The position numbers and the translations under genes are program-made. Under the pieces are notes generated by a model. That model was not told the origin of the DNA. It was given only the letters and a program-made list of their open reading frames with translations, and searched no databases. A stretch of DNA of 64,000 bases, from NCBI RefSeq assembly GCF_900099935.1, contig NZ_FNEK01000008.1, forward strand, positions 46,780 to 110,779, given 5' to 3'. This document shows, piece after piece, positions 8,064 to 18,130 of this stretch (the stretch's first letter is position 1; every line of letters begins with the position of its first letter). This DNA is from Aliiruegeria lutimaris (GTDB lineage Bacteria; Pseudomonadota; Alphaproteobacteria; Rhodobacterales; Rhodobacteraceae).

Positions 8064-8900
8064 TCAGGCAAGGAGTGTCGGCCGGACCCACCAGCCGGGG
8101 CGAAGGCCGGAAATCTCCGCTGCCGCGCGTTTCGCGGCTGCCGCGCTCGGGTAAAGACCGAAACAGGTTGCTCCCGAGCCGGACATGCGCGCCAGAAGGC
8201 AATCGGGACGCGCGCCAAGCAAGTCGAGCACCTCCCCGATTTCGGGTGCAATCTCGCGGGCCGGGCCTTCGAGGTCGTTGCGCTGGGTCTTCAGCCAGCC
8301 GGCGATGCGCTCCGGAGTGTCCATGTTGCAGGGGATCTCGGACATTTCCGGATTGTCCCTGCGGGACAACCTGCGGAAAACCTCGGGCGTGGAGACCTCC
8401 ACTCCGGGATTGACCAGAACCGCCGGCAGGGGCGGCAAGCTGTCGATCGGCTCCAGCCGTTCGCCAATCCCACGCATGCGCACGGAGCGGCCTTCGAGAC
8501 AGGCCGGGATATCGGCGCCAAGCCGCGCCACGGCTTCGAAGTCTGGGAGAGGACGCCGGAGCAGCCTTGCCAGCGCGCGCAGGCAAGCCGCGGCATCGGC
8601 GGAGCCGCCGCCAATGCCGGAAGCGGCGGGCAGATGCTTGTCGAGCGTGATGGTGGCCCGGGGCGCACCCATCAATGCCGCTGCTTTCAACACGAGGTTG
8701 CTGGCGTCGGTCGGAATGCCGGCGGCCCGCGGGCCGGTGACGGCGAAGGCGCATGCCTCCGAATCCTCTACAAGGATCCGGTCCCCTGTATCGGCAAAGA
8801 CGACCATGGAATCGAGCAGGTGATAGCCGTCTTCGCGCCGTCCGGTAACATGCAGGGTCAGGTTGACCTTGGCCGGGGCGAACTCCTCAATGGGCGCCAT
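8064..8900 (-). CDS. ispE: 4-diphosphocytidyl-2-C-methyl-D-erythritol kinase
   Basis: A 278-residue GHMP kinase of the non-mevalonate (MEP) isoprenoid pathway. It phosphorylates CDP-methylerythritol at the 2-OH using ATP. Signatures are [12 protein letters not shown] with the conserved lysine, the ATP-binding [14 protein letters not shown] at residues 91-104, the catalytic aspartate in LGADIPACL, and [10 protein letters not shown] near the C-terminus. The start overlaps the end of the upstream TPR gene by 14 bp, implying translational coupling. Its product feeds the same isoprenoid pool used by the polyprenyl synthase at 31125-32126. Confidence 0.96.
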   Translation of the reverse strand: MAPIEEFAPAKVNLTLHVTGRREDGYHLLDSMVVFADTGDRILVEDSEACAFAVTGPRAAGIPTDASNLVLKAAALMGAPRATITLDKHLPAASGIGGGSADAAACLRALARLLRRPLPDFEAVARLGADIPACLEGRSVRMRGIGERLEPIDSLPPLPAVLVNPGVEVSTPEVFRRLSRRDNPEMSEIPCNMDTPERIAGWLKTQRNDLEGPAREIAPEIGEVLDLLGARPDCLLARMSGSGATCFGLYPSAAAAKRAAAEISGLRPGWWVRPTLLA

Positions 8901-10620
8901 TGGCCACGGCGAGAGGTTCGGACCCTTCTTCTTTCAGAACCCGGTCGAGACCGACTTCCAGCTTGCGGCGGATGCGTTCAGCATCTTCCGATTCGGGGTC
9001 GAAAGACAGCGCGCGGTGCCACTGGAACTCGGCTTCGATGTGCCGACCGACGGCCCAATAGGCATCGCCCAGGTGATCGTTCACGATCGGGTCCACGGCC
9101 ATCAACTCGGTGGCCCGCTCAAGATGCTCCACGGCCTCTTCATAGCGGCCGAGGCGGTAGAAGACCCATCCCAGCGAATCGATGATGTACCCGCTGCCGG
9201 GAGAGGCGGCGACCGCCTCCTCGATCATCGCCAGCGCCTCGTCGAGATTGGTCTGCATCTCGACATAGGAGTAGCCGAGATAGTTCAGCACTTGCGGCTG
9301 ACCCGGATTGAGCTCAAGCGCCTTGCGGAAATCGGGCTCGGCCAGCTCCCAACGCTTCTCGCGCTCGTGGGCGATCGCGCGTGCGTAATAGACGATCCAC
9401 TGCCCGCGCTCCTCCTTGTCGAACAGTTCGATGGCGGCGTCATAGGCCTTGGAGGCGTCGTCATAGCGTTCCTCGGCGCGCAGGTTGTCGCCCAGCGTGA
9501 CCTGCACGATAGGAATATTGCTATGCGTTTCGGCAAGCTGCTCCAGCACCTCGATGGCGGCCTCGTTCCGGCCGGAGGCGCGCAGGGCCGCGGCACGGCC
9601 GATCTCGGCAATATGGAAGCCTGCATCGTCGCGGGGTACCGCGTTGTAGGCCTGCGTGGCCAGCTCGTACTGTTCCTGTGCTTCCAGCAGATTGGCGCTG
9701 AGCAGGATGGCATCCACGTGATCGGGGCGCAGATACTCCGCGAGGCGGGTGTAGAGCAGCGTGTAGCTATCTGCGGCCTCCCCTTCGAGCGCGCCCGCGA
9801 CGGTATAGAAGACCTCGGCCAGACCATCCTGAACGTTGCGGATCTGCGTGAAGGGCACGGTATCGCCGGCTTCGAGCTGGGCCATCAATTCCTCCAGGCC
9901 CGGGTCCAGATCCTGGTCCCAGCCAAGGCGAATCAACTGGATGGCGGCGCTGTTTCGGCCAAGCTGGCTGAGCACCTGCGCATGGGCGATGGCGCCCCGG
10001 CGTGTCAGCGGCAGAGGTTGCCCCTCGCGGCCCCCGAACACGTTGTCGGCGGCTTCGAAATCGCCTGCCAGCGCCAGGGCCAGCGCCTTGTGATAGAGTC
10101 CGAAGGCCGCCAGGCCGGTTGTCTCGGCGGCCTCGTCAAAGGCGGCAATCGCCTCGTCGACCTTGCCCAGCCCCATAAGGCCCCAACCACGCACCAGCCC
10201 GTCAACCAGCGGCCCGACGGTCAGCGGGCCGTCAAGGCCGGAGATCACGCCGTCGAAATTCTTGGCCTTCAGCTCGTGGCCCATCAGCACCATGTTCGCC
10301 ATCTGGCTTTGGTAACCGAGGCTCTGCATGCGGCGTGCGATCGGCACGGCCTTTTCGATTTCGCCAATCCCGGTAAAGGCGAGCAGCGCGTTTTCCTGAA
10401 GTTCGGGATTGTCCCTGTCGCGGGCGAGGGCCCGGGTGAAATACTCGGCGGCTGCCCGGTAGTCGCTTTGGAAGCTCGCGTGGCGCGCCGCGAGATAGGC
10501 GCCGGAGAAGCCACGCTCCGGCTCTTGTGCGGAAACGGAAAGGGCCGTGCCGAAGGACAGGACCAATGCGAGCGGGAGGGTGCGGATTAGGGGCAAAGCT
10601 CGGCCTCGATTAAATCTCAT
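8887..10620 (-). CDS. secreted tetratricopeptide repeat protein
   Basis: A 577-residue protein beginning with a signal peptide (about residues 1-31, ending SVSAQE), then an array of TPR units through the C-terminus. Well-formed examples are [42 protein letters not shown] and [19 protein letters not shown]. It probably acts as a periplasmic or membrane-attached scaffold; the partner is unknown. The start is MRFNRG at 10620. It overlaps ispE by 14 bp and lies downstream of ETF-QO beyond a terminator hairpin. Confidence 0.85.
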   Translation of the reverse strand: MRFNRGRALPLIRTLPLALVLSFGTALSVSAQEPERGFSGAYLAARHASFQSDYRAAAEYFTRALARDRDNPELQENALLAFTGIGEIEKAVPIARRMQSLGYQSQMANMVLMGHELKAKNFDGVISGLDGPLTVGPLVDGLVRGWGLMGLGKVDEAIAAFDEAAETTGLAAFGLYHKALALALAGDFEAADNVFGGREGQPLPLTRRGAIAHAQVLSQLGRNSAAIQLIRLGWDQDLDPGLEELMAQLEAGDTVPFTQIRNVQDGLAEVFYTVAGALEGEAADSYTLLYTRLAEYLRPDHVDAILLSANLLEAQEQYELATQAYNAVPRDDAGFHIAEIGRAAALRASGRNEAAIEVLEQLAETHSNIPIVQVTLGDNLRAEERYDDASKAYDAAIELFDKEERGQWIVYYARAIAHEREKRWELAEPDFRKALELNPGQPQVLNYLGYSYVEMQTNLDEALAMIEEAVAASPGSGYIIDSLGWVFYRLGRYEEAVEHLERATELMAVDPIVNDHLGDAYWAVGRHIEAEFQWHRALSFDPESEDAERIRRKLEVGLDRVLKEEGSEPLAVANGAH

Positions 10621-10654
10621 GCCGGACAACCTAGCTTCGCAATCCAAATGAAAC

Positions 10655-10680
10655 AATAAGGGGCGGCAAGCGCCGCCCCA
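10655..10680 (-). terminator. terminator hairpin after etfQO
   Basis: GGGGCGGC (10660-10667) pairs with GCCGCCCC (10672-10679) around AAGC. On the minus strand it is followed by TTATTGTTTC. It separates ETF-QO from the TPR-ispE pair. Confidence 0.65.
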
Positions 10681-10705
10681 TTCTCCGCCTGTTATGACGG
10701 AAGTT

Positions 10706-12358
10706 TTACATGTTCGGGTAGTTCGGCCCGTCGCCGCCCTGCGGGCATGTCCAGGTGATGTTCTGCGTCGGATCCTTGATGTCGCAGGTCTTGCAGTGCA
10801 CGCAGTTGGAGAAGTTGATGACGAATTTCGCCTCCGACCCCGCTTCTTCGACAAATTCGTAGACGCCCGCCGGGCAATAGCGCGCCGACGGGCCGCCGAA
10901 CTTGGCGAGTTCGACCTTCACCGGCATTTCCGGATCGGCGAGCTTCAAATGGCAGGGCTGGCTTTCCTCGTGGCTGGTCATCGCGAAGGAGACGTTGGTC
11001 AGCCGGTCGAAGGAGAGCTTGCCATCGGGCTTGGGATAGTCGATCGGCTTGAACTTCGCCGCCTCGCCGGTGGCCTGCGCGTCGCTCTTGCCGTGCTTCA
11101 TGGTGCCGAACGGGTTCCAGCCGACCATCGAGCCGAGCCACATGTCGAGCCCGCCGAAGCTGAGCCCGCCCAGCAGGCCGAACTTGGACCAGAGCGGTTT
11201 CACGTTGCGCACCGGCTTGAGATCCTTGCCGACCGGTCCGGTCCGAAGGCCCACGTTGTAATCGGTCAGCTCGTCGCCAGCGCGACCCGCTGCAATAGCG
11301 GCATGAGCGGCTTCGGCGGCCTCCTTGCCCGAATACATCGCGTTGTGGATGCCCTTGATCCGCGGCACGTTGATCAGGCCCGAGGAGCAGCCCAGCAGCG
11401 CCCCGCCGGGGAAACAGCTCTTCGGGATCGACTGGTAGCCGCCTTCGGAAATGGCGCGGGCGCCGTAGGCCACGCGCTTGCCGCCTTCCAGAAGCTCCTT
11501 GAGCATCGGGTGATGCTTGAAGCGCTGGAACTCCATGTAGGGGAAGAGATGCGGGTTGGCGTAGTTCAGGTGCACCACGAAACCGACGCAGACCTGATTG
11601 TTCTCCATGTGATAGATGAAGGAGCCGCCGCCTGCGTTCGAACCCAGCGGCCAGCCCATCGTGTGCGTCACCGTGCCCTCGCGGTGCTTGGCCGGGTCGA
11701 TCTCCCAGATCTCCTTCATGCCGAGGCCGAACTTGGCTACGTCGCAATCGGCATCAAGCGCGTATTTGGCGATGATTTCCTTGGCCAGCGAGCCGCGCAC
11801 GCCCTCGGAGATGAAGACGTATTTGCCGTTGAGTACCATGCCCGGCTCATAGGCCGGCCCCGGCGTGCCGTCGGCTTGCTTGCCAAACTCGCCGGCAACC
11901 ACGCCCTTCACTTCGCCATTCTCGCCATAGACCAGTTCGGAGGCAGCCATGCCGGCGAAAATCTCGACGCCCAACTCCTCGGCCTGTTCCGCCATCCAGC
12001 GGCAGACATTGCCGAGACTGACGATGTAGCAGTGATGGTTGTTCATCAGCGGCGGCATCATCATGTTGGGCAGCCGGATCTCGCCCGCCTCGCCCAGCAT
12101 GTAGAACTCGTCCTTCTTGACCTTTGTCGTGATCGGCGCGTCCCGGTCTCGCCAGTCCGGGATCAGCGCGTCGAGCCCGCCGGGGTCCATGACCGCGCCC
12201 GAAACGATATGCGCACCGACCTCGGAGCCTTTCTCCAGCACAACCACTTCCAGATCGGGATCGAGCTGCTTGAGCCGGATGGCCGCCGACAGGCCGGACG
12301 GACCTGCTCCGACGATGACGACGTCGCAATCCATCTCTTCGCGTTCGATTTCGCTCAT
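10706..12358 (-). CDS. etfQO: electron transfer flavoprotein-ubiquinone oxidoreductase
   Basis: A 550-residue membrane-associated FAD and [4Fe-4S] enzyme that passes electrons from reduced ETF (fed by acyl-CoA and other dehydrogenases) to ubiquinone. The dinucleotide-binding motif is VVIVGAGPSGLSAA near residue 13. The C-terminal ferredoxin-like cluster motif is seen as NCVHCKTC and TWTCPQGG, with ARYCPAGVYE ahead of it. A true start at 12358 (MSEIERE) is chosen; the open frame extends upstream without homology. A partner dehydrogenase lies at 19637-21346. Confidence 0.96.
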   Translation of the reverse strand: MSEIEREEMDCDVVIVGAGPSGLSAAIRLKQLDPDLEVVVLEKGSEVGAHIVSGAVMDPGGLDALIPDWRDRDAPITTKVKKDEFYMLGEAGEIRLPNMMMPPLMNNHHCYIVSLGNVCRWMAEQAEELGVEIFAGMAASELVYGENGEVKGVVAGEFGKQADGTPGPAYEPGMVLNGKYVFISEGVRGSLAKEIIAKYALDADCDVAKFGLGMKEIWEIDPAKHREGTVTHTMGWPLGSNAGGGSFIYHMENNQVCVGFVVHLNYANPHLFPYMEFQRFKHHPMLKELLEGGKRVAYGARAISEGGYQSIPKSCFPGGALLGCSSGLINVPRIKGIHNAMYSGKEAAEAAHAAIAAGRAGDELTDYNVGLRTGPVGKDLKPVRNVKPLWSKFGLLGGLSFGGLDMWLGSMVGWNPFGTMKHGKSDAQATGEAAKFKPIDYPKPDGKLSFDRLTNVSFAMTSHEESQPCHLKLADPEMPVKVELAKFGGPSARYCPAGVYEFVEEAGSEAKFVINFSNCVHCKTCDIKDPTQNITWTCPQGGDGPNYPNM

Positions 12359-12733
12359 GGCTCTCCCCGATTCTTGCTCTTTTGCGCTGCAAAACTTGCT
12401 GTCGGCCTTGCCTAACGGAGAAAAAATATGGGCGTCAATCCAAACAGAGCAGCATGAATGACGCAGCGCGGCGCTACGCTGCGTACAAAAGTCGTCCGGC
12501 CTTTCGAGTCGCGCGAAACCCCGCCGCGCCGCATCTCGCTCAAAAGTGCGTGCAAATCGGGCGATCTTTCGGTGAATCTCCTGTAAACGCGGCGAAGCCG
12601 AACCGTTCCGCACCGTCGCCGGCTGGCGCAATCTGCCCGGCGCCAGTCTGAAAATTGGCTTCCTTGCTTGTTTCCCGGGCACTTTGGCGGCATTGGAGAG
12701 GGCAATTCGCCAAAACAGCAGAGTCAACCGATC
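12359..12733. other. divergent intergenic region between etfQO and ilvD
   Basis: About 375 bp between divergent starts, where both promoters should lie. It contains a perfect 8-bp inverted repeat, ACGCAGCG (12461-12468) and CGCTGCGT (12477-12484), followed by ACAAAA. No convincing ORF or RNA gene is seen. Confidence 0.5.
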
Positions 12734-14572
12734 ATGCCTCATTATCGTTCCAGAAAATCCACCCATGGGCGCAACATGGCCGGAGCACGTGGCCTTTGGC
12801 GCGCGACCGGCATGCAGGATGGTGATTTCGGCAAGCCGATCATTGCCGTGGTCAACAGCTTCACCCAGTTCGTTCCGGGCCATGTGCACCTGAAGGATCT
12901 CGGCCAGATGGTCGCGCGGGAAATCGAGGCCGCGGGCGGTGTCGCCAAGGAATTCAACACGATTGCCGTCGATGACGGCATCGCCATGGGCCATGACGGG
13001 ATGCTCTACTCGCTTCCCTCGCGCGAGCTGATCGCGGATTCGGTCGAGTACATGGTCAACGCGCATTGCGCTGATGCGATGGTCTGCATCTCCAACTGCG
13101 ACAAGATCACCCCGGGCATGCTGATGGCGGCGATGCGGCTCAACATCCCGGCGATCTTCGTCTCGGGCGGCCCGATGGAGGCCGGCAAAATCGACATTGC
13201 CGATCTGGACATGACCAAGATCGACCTCGTGGACGCGATGGTTGCCGCGGCGGACGACAAGTTCACCGACGAGCAGGTCCAGCATATCGAGGAAAACGCC
13301 TGCCCGACCTGCGGTTCCTGCTCGGGCATGTTCACCGCCAACTCGATGAACTGTCTCGCCGAGGCGCTTGGCCTCGCGCTGCCGGGCAACGGCTCGACGC
13401 TGGCCACCCATGCAGACCGCAAGGGGCTGTTCCTCGAGGCGGGTCGCAAGATCGTCGATATCACCAAGCGCCATTACGAGGGCGAGGAGAAGGGCCTGCT
13501 GCCGCGCGAGATCGCGACCTTCGACGCCTTCGAGAACGCCATGGCGCTCGATATCGCCATGGGCGGCTCGACCAACACGGTGCTGCACCTGCTGGCCATC
13601 GCCTATGAGGGCAAGGTCGATTTCACCATGGCCGACATGGACCGCCTGTCGCGCAAGGTGCCATGCCTGTGCAAGGTCGCGCCCAATATCCACAACGTCC
13701 ACATGGAGGACGTGCACCGCGCCGGCGGCATCTTCTCGATCCTCGGCGAGTTGCATCGCGGCGGGCTGCTGCACACGGACGTACCGACCGTGCATTCCTC
13801 CACCATGGGCGAGGCCATCGCCAAATGGGACATCAAGATCGCCAACAACCCGGAGGCGGAGCAGCTCTTCCGCGCGGCCCCCGGCGGCGTGCGCACCACG
13901 GTCGCCTTCAGCCAGTCCAACCGCTTCAAGGAACTGGATACGGACCGCGAGGGTGGTGTGATCCGCTCGGTCGAGCATGCCTTCACCAAGGAGGGCGGCC
14001 TGGCGGTGCTCTCCGGCAATATCGCCGAGAATGGCTGCATCGTGAAAACCGCGGGGGTGGATGCGAACATCCTGAAATTCTCCGGCCCGGCTCGTGTCTT
14101 CGAGAGCCAGGACGCGGCGGTCAACGGCATCCTCACCAAGCAGGTCCAGGAGGGGGAAGTCGTGGTCATCCGCTACGAAGGCCCGCAAGGAGGCCCCGGG
14201 ATGCAGGAGATGCTCTATCCGACCTCCTACCTGAAATCCAAAGGGCTGGGGAAGAAATGCGCCCTGCTGACCGATGGTCGCTTCTCGGGCGGCACCTCGG
14301 GGCTCTCCATCGGCCATGTCTCTCCGGAGGCCGCCGAGGGTGGGCTGATCGGGCTGGTGGAAACCGGCGACCTGATCGAGATCGACATTCCGAACCGCGG
14401 CATCAACCTCGCCGTCTCTGACGAGGTGCTGGCCGAACGCCGCGCGGCCAAGGGCGCGCTGCCCTGGACGCCGGCCGAACCGCGCACGCGGGCCGTGTCC
14501 ACCGCGCTCAAGGCCTATGCGATGCTGGCCAGCTCGGCGGCCAAGGGCGGGGTGCGTATCCTGCCGGACTGA
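12734..14572 (+). CDS. ilvD: dihydroxy-acid dehydratase
   Basis: A 612-residue iron-sulfur enzyme that dehydrates 2,3-dihydroxy-isovalerate and 2,3-dihydroxy-3-methylvalerate in valine and isoleucine synthesis, and so supplies the leucine branch encoded at 45923-52289. Cluster cysteines are in [11 protein letters not shown] and [26 protein letters not shown] and [12 protein letters not shown] are family motifs. The length matches the E. coli-type enzyme. The ATG at 12734 ([19 protein letters not shown]) is the conserved start. A strong terminator follows. Confidence 0.97.
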   Translation: MPHYRSRKSTHGRNMAGARGLWRATGMQDGDFGKPIIAVVNSFTQFVPGHVHLKDLGQMVAREIEAAGGVAKEFNTIAVDDGIAMGHDGMLYSLPSRELIADSVEYMVNAHCADAMVCISNCDKITPGMLMAAMRLNIPAIFVSGGPMEAGKIDIADLDMTKIDLVDAMVAAADDKFTDEQVQHIEENACPTCGSCSGMFTANSMNCLAEALGLALPGNGSTLATHADRKGLFLEAGRKIVDITKRHYEGEEKGLLPREIATFDAFENAMALDIAMGGSTNTVLHLLAIAYEGKVDFTMADMDRLSRKVPCLCKVAPNIHNVHMEDVHRAGGIFSILGELHRGGLLHTDVPTVHSSTMGEAIAKWDIKIANNPEAEQLFRAAPGGVRTTVAFSQSNRFKELDTDREGGVIRSVEHAFTKEGGLAVLSGNIAENGCIVKTAGVDANILKFSGPARVFESQDAAVNGILTKQVQEGEVVVIRYEGPQGGPGMQEMLYPTSYLKSKGLGKKCALLTDGRFSGGTSGLSIGHVSPEAAEGGLIGLVETGDLIEIDIPNRGINLAVSDEVLAERRAAKGALPWTPAEPRTRAVSTALKAYAMLASSAAKGGVRILPD

Positions 14573-14598
14573 CCGGTGCGTGCCTCTTCACAGATCGG

Positions 14599-14630
14599 CG
14601 GCCGTCCCTCGGGGCGGCCGTTTTTCTTTC
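14599..14630 (+). terminator. intrinsic terminator of ilvD
   Basis: CGGCCGTC and GGCGGCCG pair (one G-U) around a short loop at 14599-14620, and are followed directly by TTTTTCTTTC. Confidence 0.8.
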
Positions 14631-14713
14631 TGAAGAGGCCGCTGGATTCCATGCAATGGCGTGACAGTCCCGGCAAGGCGTGGCCGGGATTTCCGTCTGA
14701 TGTTGCCTTGCCC

Positions 14714-14743
14714 TTGACATTCGGTCGCACGCTTGGGTTAAGG
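14714..14743 (+). promoter_or_regulatory. putative greA promoter
   Basis: A consensus TTGACA (14714-14719) is followed after 17-18 nt by GTTAAGG (14737-14743) as a weak -10 box. It lies 45 bp upstream of the greA start. Confidence 0.5.
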
Positions 14744-14787
14744 GCGTTCAACCCAATCCCCACAATCCAGACCGTGCAGGGACAGCA

Positions 14788-15258
14788 ATGGAAAAGATAC
14801 CGATGACCCGCGCGGGCTTTGCCGCGCTGGACGCAGAACTGAAATCGCTGAAGACGACAGATCGCCCGGCCATCATCCGGGCCATCGCGGAAGCGCGTGA
14901 ACATGGCGATCTGTCCGAGAACGCCGAGTACCATTCCGCGCGCGAGAAGCAGAGCTTCATCGAGGGCCGGATCAAGGAACTCGAATCGGTGATTTCGCGC
15001 GCCAATGTCATCGACCCGAAGACGCTGTCCGGATCCATCAAGTTCGGCGCCACCGTGACCATCGTCGACGAGGACACGGACGAGGAAAAGACCTACCAGA
15101 TCGTGGGCGAACCCGAGGCAGACCTCGAAAGGGGCCTTCTGAACATCAAGTCGCCCATCGCGCGGGCCCTGATCGGAAAAGATGAGGGTGACAGCATCGA
15201 AGTGCGGACACCGGGCGGTGAAAAGAGTTATGAGGTTCTCAGCATCAAGTATGTCTGA
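14788..15258 (+). CDS. greA: transcription elongation factor GreA
   Basis: A 156-residue factor that enters the RNA polymerase secondary channel and stimulates cleavage of backtracked RNA. The N-terminal coiled coil carries the acidic tip [20 protein letters not shown], with the key D and E residues. The C-terminal FKBP-like domain ([23 protein letters not shown]) is complete. The length is normal for the family. A membrane protein follows 18 bp downstream. Confidence 0.97.
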   Translation: MEKIPMTRAGFAALDAELKSLKTTDRPAIIRAIAEAREHGDLSENAEYHSAREKQSFIEGRIKELESVISRANVIDPKTLSGSIKFGATVTIVDEDTDEEKTYQIVGEPEADLERGLLNIKSPIARALIGKDEGDSIEVRTPGGEKSYEVLSIKYV

Positions 15259-15276
15259 GCAAGGGGCCGTGCCCAT

Positions 15277-16320
15277 ATGAGTAACCCTTCGCGCAAGCCC
15301 AATATTGGCGATGCAACGCGACCGCCTCCCGAAAAGGGAGGTCTCCAGGCTGCCGACTGGATCGCGCTGATTCTCAGCATGGTCTGGTTCGCCGGTGTCG
15401 CCGTGTTCTTTCTCGTGCTGCCCGAGCCGCAGGCGGATGGCGGGCTGGATCCGGCGCGCCTTGTCATGACCATCCTGGCGATCGTCATGCCGGTGGCGCT
15501 GATCTGGGTCGGGGCGATGGCGGTGCGTTCCGCCCGATTGATGCGCCAGGAAAGCAACCGGCTGCAGGCGGCAATCGACGCGATGCGCCATGCCTATGTC
15601 AGCCAGGCGCCGCAGGGCGCCAGCGGCGTGCGCCTGCCGTTGGAGCAGAAGCTGGACGAGATTGCCCGCGCGCAGAAAAAGACCGAGGCAGCGCTGGCCC
15701 ACCTGACGTCGGTGAATACGCGGGCGGCGGCAGCCATGGCCAAGGACCCGGAACGCGCGGCTCTCACCGCACCGAAGAAGACTGAAACGGCGCAGGACAG
15801 CGCCCAGCCGGCGCTTGCGCTCGGAACCCCGGTCGAGGCGCTGGTGGAGCCGATCTCCTCGGAGGATTTCATCCGGGCGCTGAATTTCCCCGATGACGAA
15901 CGCGACAAGGAAGGTTTCCGGGCACTGCGCCTGGCGCTCAAGGACCGCTCCTCCTCGGCCCTAATCCGCTCGGCGCAGGATATCCTGACGCTGCTGGCAG
16001 AGGACGGGATCTACATGGACGACCTGACCCCCGATCGCGCCCGGCCCGAGATCTGGCGCCGTTTTGCCGAGGGCGAACGCGGCCGGACCATTGCCAGCCT
16101 TGGCGGCATCCGGGACCGCTCCAGCCTTGCCCTGACGGCGGGACGGATGCGTCAGGATCCGGTGTTCCGCGACTGCGCGCACCATTTCCTGCGCAAGTTC
16201 GACACCACGTTTTCGTCCTTCGGCAAGGACGCCAGTGACGCGGAGATCGCGGCCTTCGCCGATACCCGCAGCGCGCGGGCCTTTATGCTGATCGGGCGGG
16301 TCTCGGGAACCTTCGACTGA
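15277..16320 (+). CDS. conserved membrane protein of unknown function
   Basis: A 347-residue protein with two membrane helices near the N-terminus (about residues 27-48, DWIALILSMVWFAGVAVFFLV, and 62-82). These are followed by a charged, Ala-rich stretch likely to be coiled coil (residues 90-160) and a C-terminal soluble domain. I do not recognise a named domain. It starts 18 bp after greA and may be co-transcribed with it. The sequence looks conserved in style and normal in composition, so I consider it a real gene of unknown role. Confidence 0.75.
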   Translation: MSNPSRKPNIGDATRPPPEKGGLQAADWIALILSMVWFAGVAVFFLVLPEPQADGGLDPARLVMTILAIVMPVALIWVGAMAVRSARLMRQESNRLQAAIDAMRHAYVSQAPQGASGVRLPLEQKLDEIARAQKKTEAALAHLTSVNTRAAAAMAKDPERAALTAPKKTETAQDSAQPALALGTPVEALVEPISSEDFIRALNFPDDERDKEGFRALRLALKDRSSSALIRSAQDILTLLAEDGIYMDDLTPDRARPEIWRRFAEGERGRTIASLGGIRDRSSLALTAGRMRQDPVFRDCAHHFLRKFDTTFSSFGKDASDAEIAAFADTRSARAFMLIGRVSGTFD

Positions 16321-16322
16321 GC

Positions 16323-16907
16323 CTAGCGAAGCGTCAGGCACATCGTCGTGGCGTGATGAAACCCGAAAATCCGCGAAAGCCAGCCCAATTCGATCCGTTC
16401 CGTCGGTGAGAAGCCGTAGCGCTCGTAAAGCGCACGGGCGCGGATATTGGCGTCGATCACGTCGAGGCGGATCTCAGCCATGTCGTTCCACCGCGCCTGC
16501 GCCACGACAGCGTCGATCAGGCTGCTTCCGACACCCTGACCTCGCGCCTCGGCGGCAACGAAGAGCCCGTCCAGAAGCATCTGCTTTTCGGAAATCGGGC
16601 GCTCCAGCATATCCAGCAGGCTACCGCGCCAGGCCGCGCCGAGCAGGCCATAGACCCTTGCCATGTCCTGAAATCCGGCGGTCAAAAGCCCACCCCGATA
16701 GGTCTTGAAGCCGGCGATTCCGAGCAGCTCCCCCTGTTCCGACAGGGCGCTGAGCGCATGGGAGGGGTCGAGCGCGTGCTCGATGAAGGCAAGTGCCTTT
16801 CGCTCTGGCGCGAGCACCCGTCCGAGCTTGCCCGAGAACGCCTCCCAGAACAGGTAGGCGACCCTGTCTCTTTGGTCCTCAGGAAACCCGGTTTCTATTC
16901 GCATCAA
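16323..16907 (-). CDS. GNAT family N-acetyltransferase
   Basis: A 194-residue acetyltransferase. The acetyl-CoA motif is EARGQGVGSSLIDA, after the strand MLLDGLFVAA; IRLDVIDANIRARALYERYGF is the RimI-like C-terminal motif. The substrate is unknown. Two adjacent Met codons (16907, 16904) are possible starts. It converges on the gene at 15277 with a 2-bp gap. A decayed relative lies immediately upstream (16995-17063). Confidence 0.88.
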   Translation of the reverse strand: MMRIETGFPEDQRDRVAYLFWEAFSGKLGRVLAPERKALAFIEHALDPSHALSALSEQGELLGIAGFKTYRGGLLTAGFQDMARVYGLLGAAWRGSLLDMLERPISEKQMLLDGLFVAAEARGQGVGSSLIDAVVAQARWNDMAEIRLDVIDANIRARALYERYGFSPTERIELGWLSRIFGFHHATTMCLTLR

Positions 16908-16994
16908 CAGCTCCGCTGACGGTCACAGCTTTCAGGAGCGAGACTGGCCCGCCAGCTTTTCAGGTGCAACCTCCGGAATTCCGGACGGTGCCCG

Positions 16995-17063
16995 GAACCC
17001 GGCGATCAGCAGCCCGCCGCGATCGGACTCGAAACCGGTGATTTCGACCAGTTTCTCTTGCTC
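16995..17063 (-). pseudogene. remnant of a GNAT paralogue
   Basis: Translating this 69-bp segment on the minus strand gives 23 residues. Of these, 14 are identical to the neighbouring GNAT's EQGELLGIAGF..RGGLLTAGF region, the core being RGGLLIAGF. The frame soon meets a stop (near 16936), and no motif A follows. It looks like a relic of a tandem duplication or of an older gene copy. Confidence 0.6.
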
Positions 17064-17131
17064 CGCGTAACAATGACCCCGACAGAAAGCCTGTCGCAGC
17101 GAACGATACGGTGCATCCGAATGAACCCGTG

Positions 17132-17809
17132 TCAGTTTCCGGCGCCGCCGACGATACCGGCGGGATGGTTGGCTGAGCGCGAATCCGGTCCGTGCAGGAC
17201 CACGATATCCTTGCGCGCCTCGGGCGAGTCCACAATGTCGGAGCGGTCATCCGCACTGTCGTCGTAGTAACGCCGGATGGTCACGCCGGGATACTCATCA
17301 AAGAAGCGCATGGTCGATTTCGGAAAAGGAGACCGCGGCGCATTCTCGAAGCCCGGAACGTCGCGCAGGATGGTACCGATCGAGGTGGTGCAGAGCGCAT
17401 TTGGAACGGCTCCGCGCGACTGCACGCGGGCGAGGATCATCTCCGCCTGTTGAGGTGTCACCTGAATATCGTGGCGGATCACGCGATAGGTTTCCCGGGC
17501 GTGATAATCGATGAAGAAATCCACCATGTTGTCCGTGATGCCGTAATGCACGTCGGCACGTTGCGGCGCGTAGGGATGGTGGAAGGTGCCCGCGGGGTTG
17601 AAGATCACCCGTTGCGAGGCGTTCACCATGAGGGCGCTATGGGCACCCTCGTTGGAGCGGTTGTTGACCATGGTAAACAGCGTCACCGTCGGCGGCTCGT
17701 CGGCACGATAGGCCGCTTTCGCCACTGCTTCGTCGCTGGCCCAGGGGCCGGGGTCGCCACAGGCGGCCAAGATCAAGGGCAGGCAGAGTGCCAGCATAAA
17801 TCGCTTCAT
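17132..17809 (-). CDS. putative lipoprotein
   Basis: A 225-residue protein with a lipoprotein signal peptide: basic MKRF, a hydrophobic stretch, and lipobox LAAC with the acylated cysteine at residue 17. The mature part has a region about SNEGAHSALMVNASQRVIFNPAG and a C-terminal YYDD-rich portion. No named family is recognised. The first third resembles proteins that handle an exposed peptide or papain-like fold, but this is speculative. It lies 40 bp downstream of the oxidase subunit IV gene on the same strand. Confidence 0.75.
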   Translation of the reverse strand: MKRFMLALCLPLILAACGDPGPWASDEAVAKAAYRADEPPTVTLFTMVNNRSNEGAHSALMVNASQRVIFNPAGTFHHPYAPQRADVHYGITDNMVDFFIDYHARETYRVIRHDIQVTPQQAEMILARVQSRGAVPNALCTTSIGTILRDVPGFENAPRSPFPKSTMRFFDEYPGVTIRRYYDDSADDRSDIVDSPEARKDIVVLHGPDSRSANHPAGIVGGAGN

Positions 17810-17849
17810 GGGGCGGCCCCCGGAATTTGTTGTGAGAATGTGCTCGGCG

Positions 17850-17990
17850 TCAGCCGTTGACCAGACCGATAAAGAGCAGCAGCAGAATGCTGATGATCGC
17901 GCCCTTGGTCACCATGCTGATGAACCCGTCGAAGGTCTTTTCCTGCACGGAAATATCCATGCTGCCCTGCTTGTGCGTCTCTTCCGACAT
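17850..17990 (-). CDS. aa3-type cytochrome c oxidase subunit IV
   Basis: A 46-residue single-span protein that fits the bacterial aa3 cytochrome c oxidase subunit IV family. It has a short polar N-terminus with MDISVQEKTFDGFI, then one membrane helix (residues about 29-44, GAIISILLLLFIGLV) and a short tail. The ATG at 17990 has GGGAGA about 6 nt upstream. The gene is short and easily missed. No other oxidase subunit genes are nearby, which is common for this accessory subunit. Confidence 0.85.
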   Translation of the reverse strand: MSEETHKQGSMDISVQEKTFDGFISMVTKGAIISILLLLFIGLVNG

Positions 17991-18130
17991 CGATTTGTCT
18001 CCCTGTCACTGTCCTGTCGCCCGATCTGCATAACCCAGTTTCCGGAACGTGTTAAGGCCGTCCAAAACGATTGTGAAGGGGCAGGCGGCATGCCGTTGCC
18101 GCCCTGCCGCTTGGCCCTTGCGCGTTTGCG

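Noticed and set aside
12461..12484. Palindrome in the etfQO-ilvD gap as an ilvD attenuator or riboswitch
   Set aside because: No leader peptide rich in branched-chain codons and no terminator fold; kept only as a simple inverted repeat.
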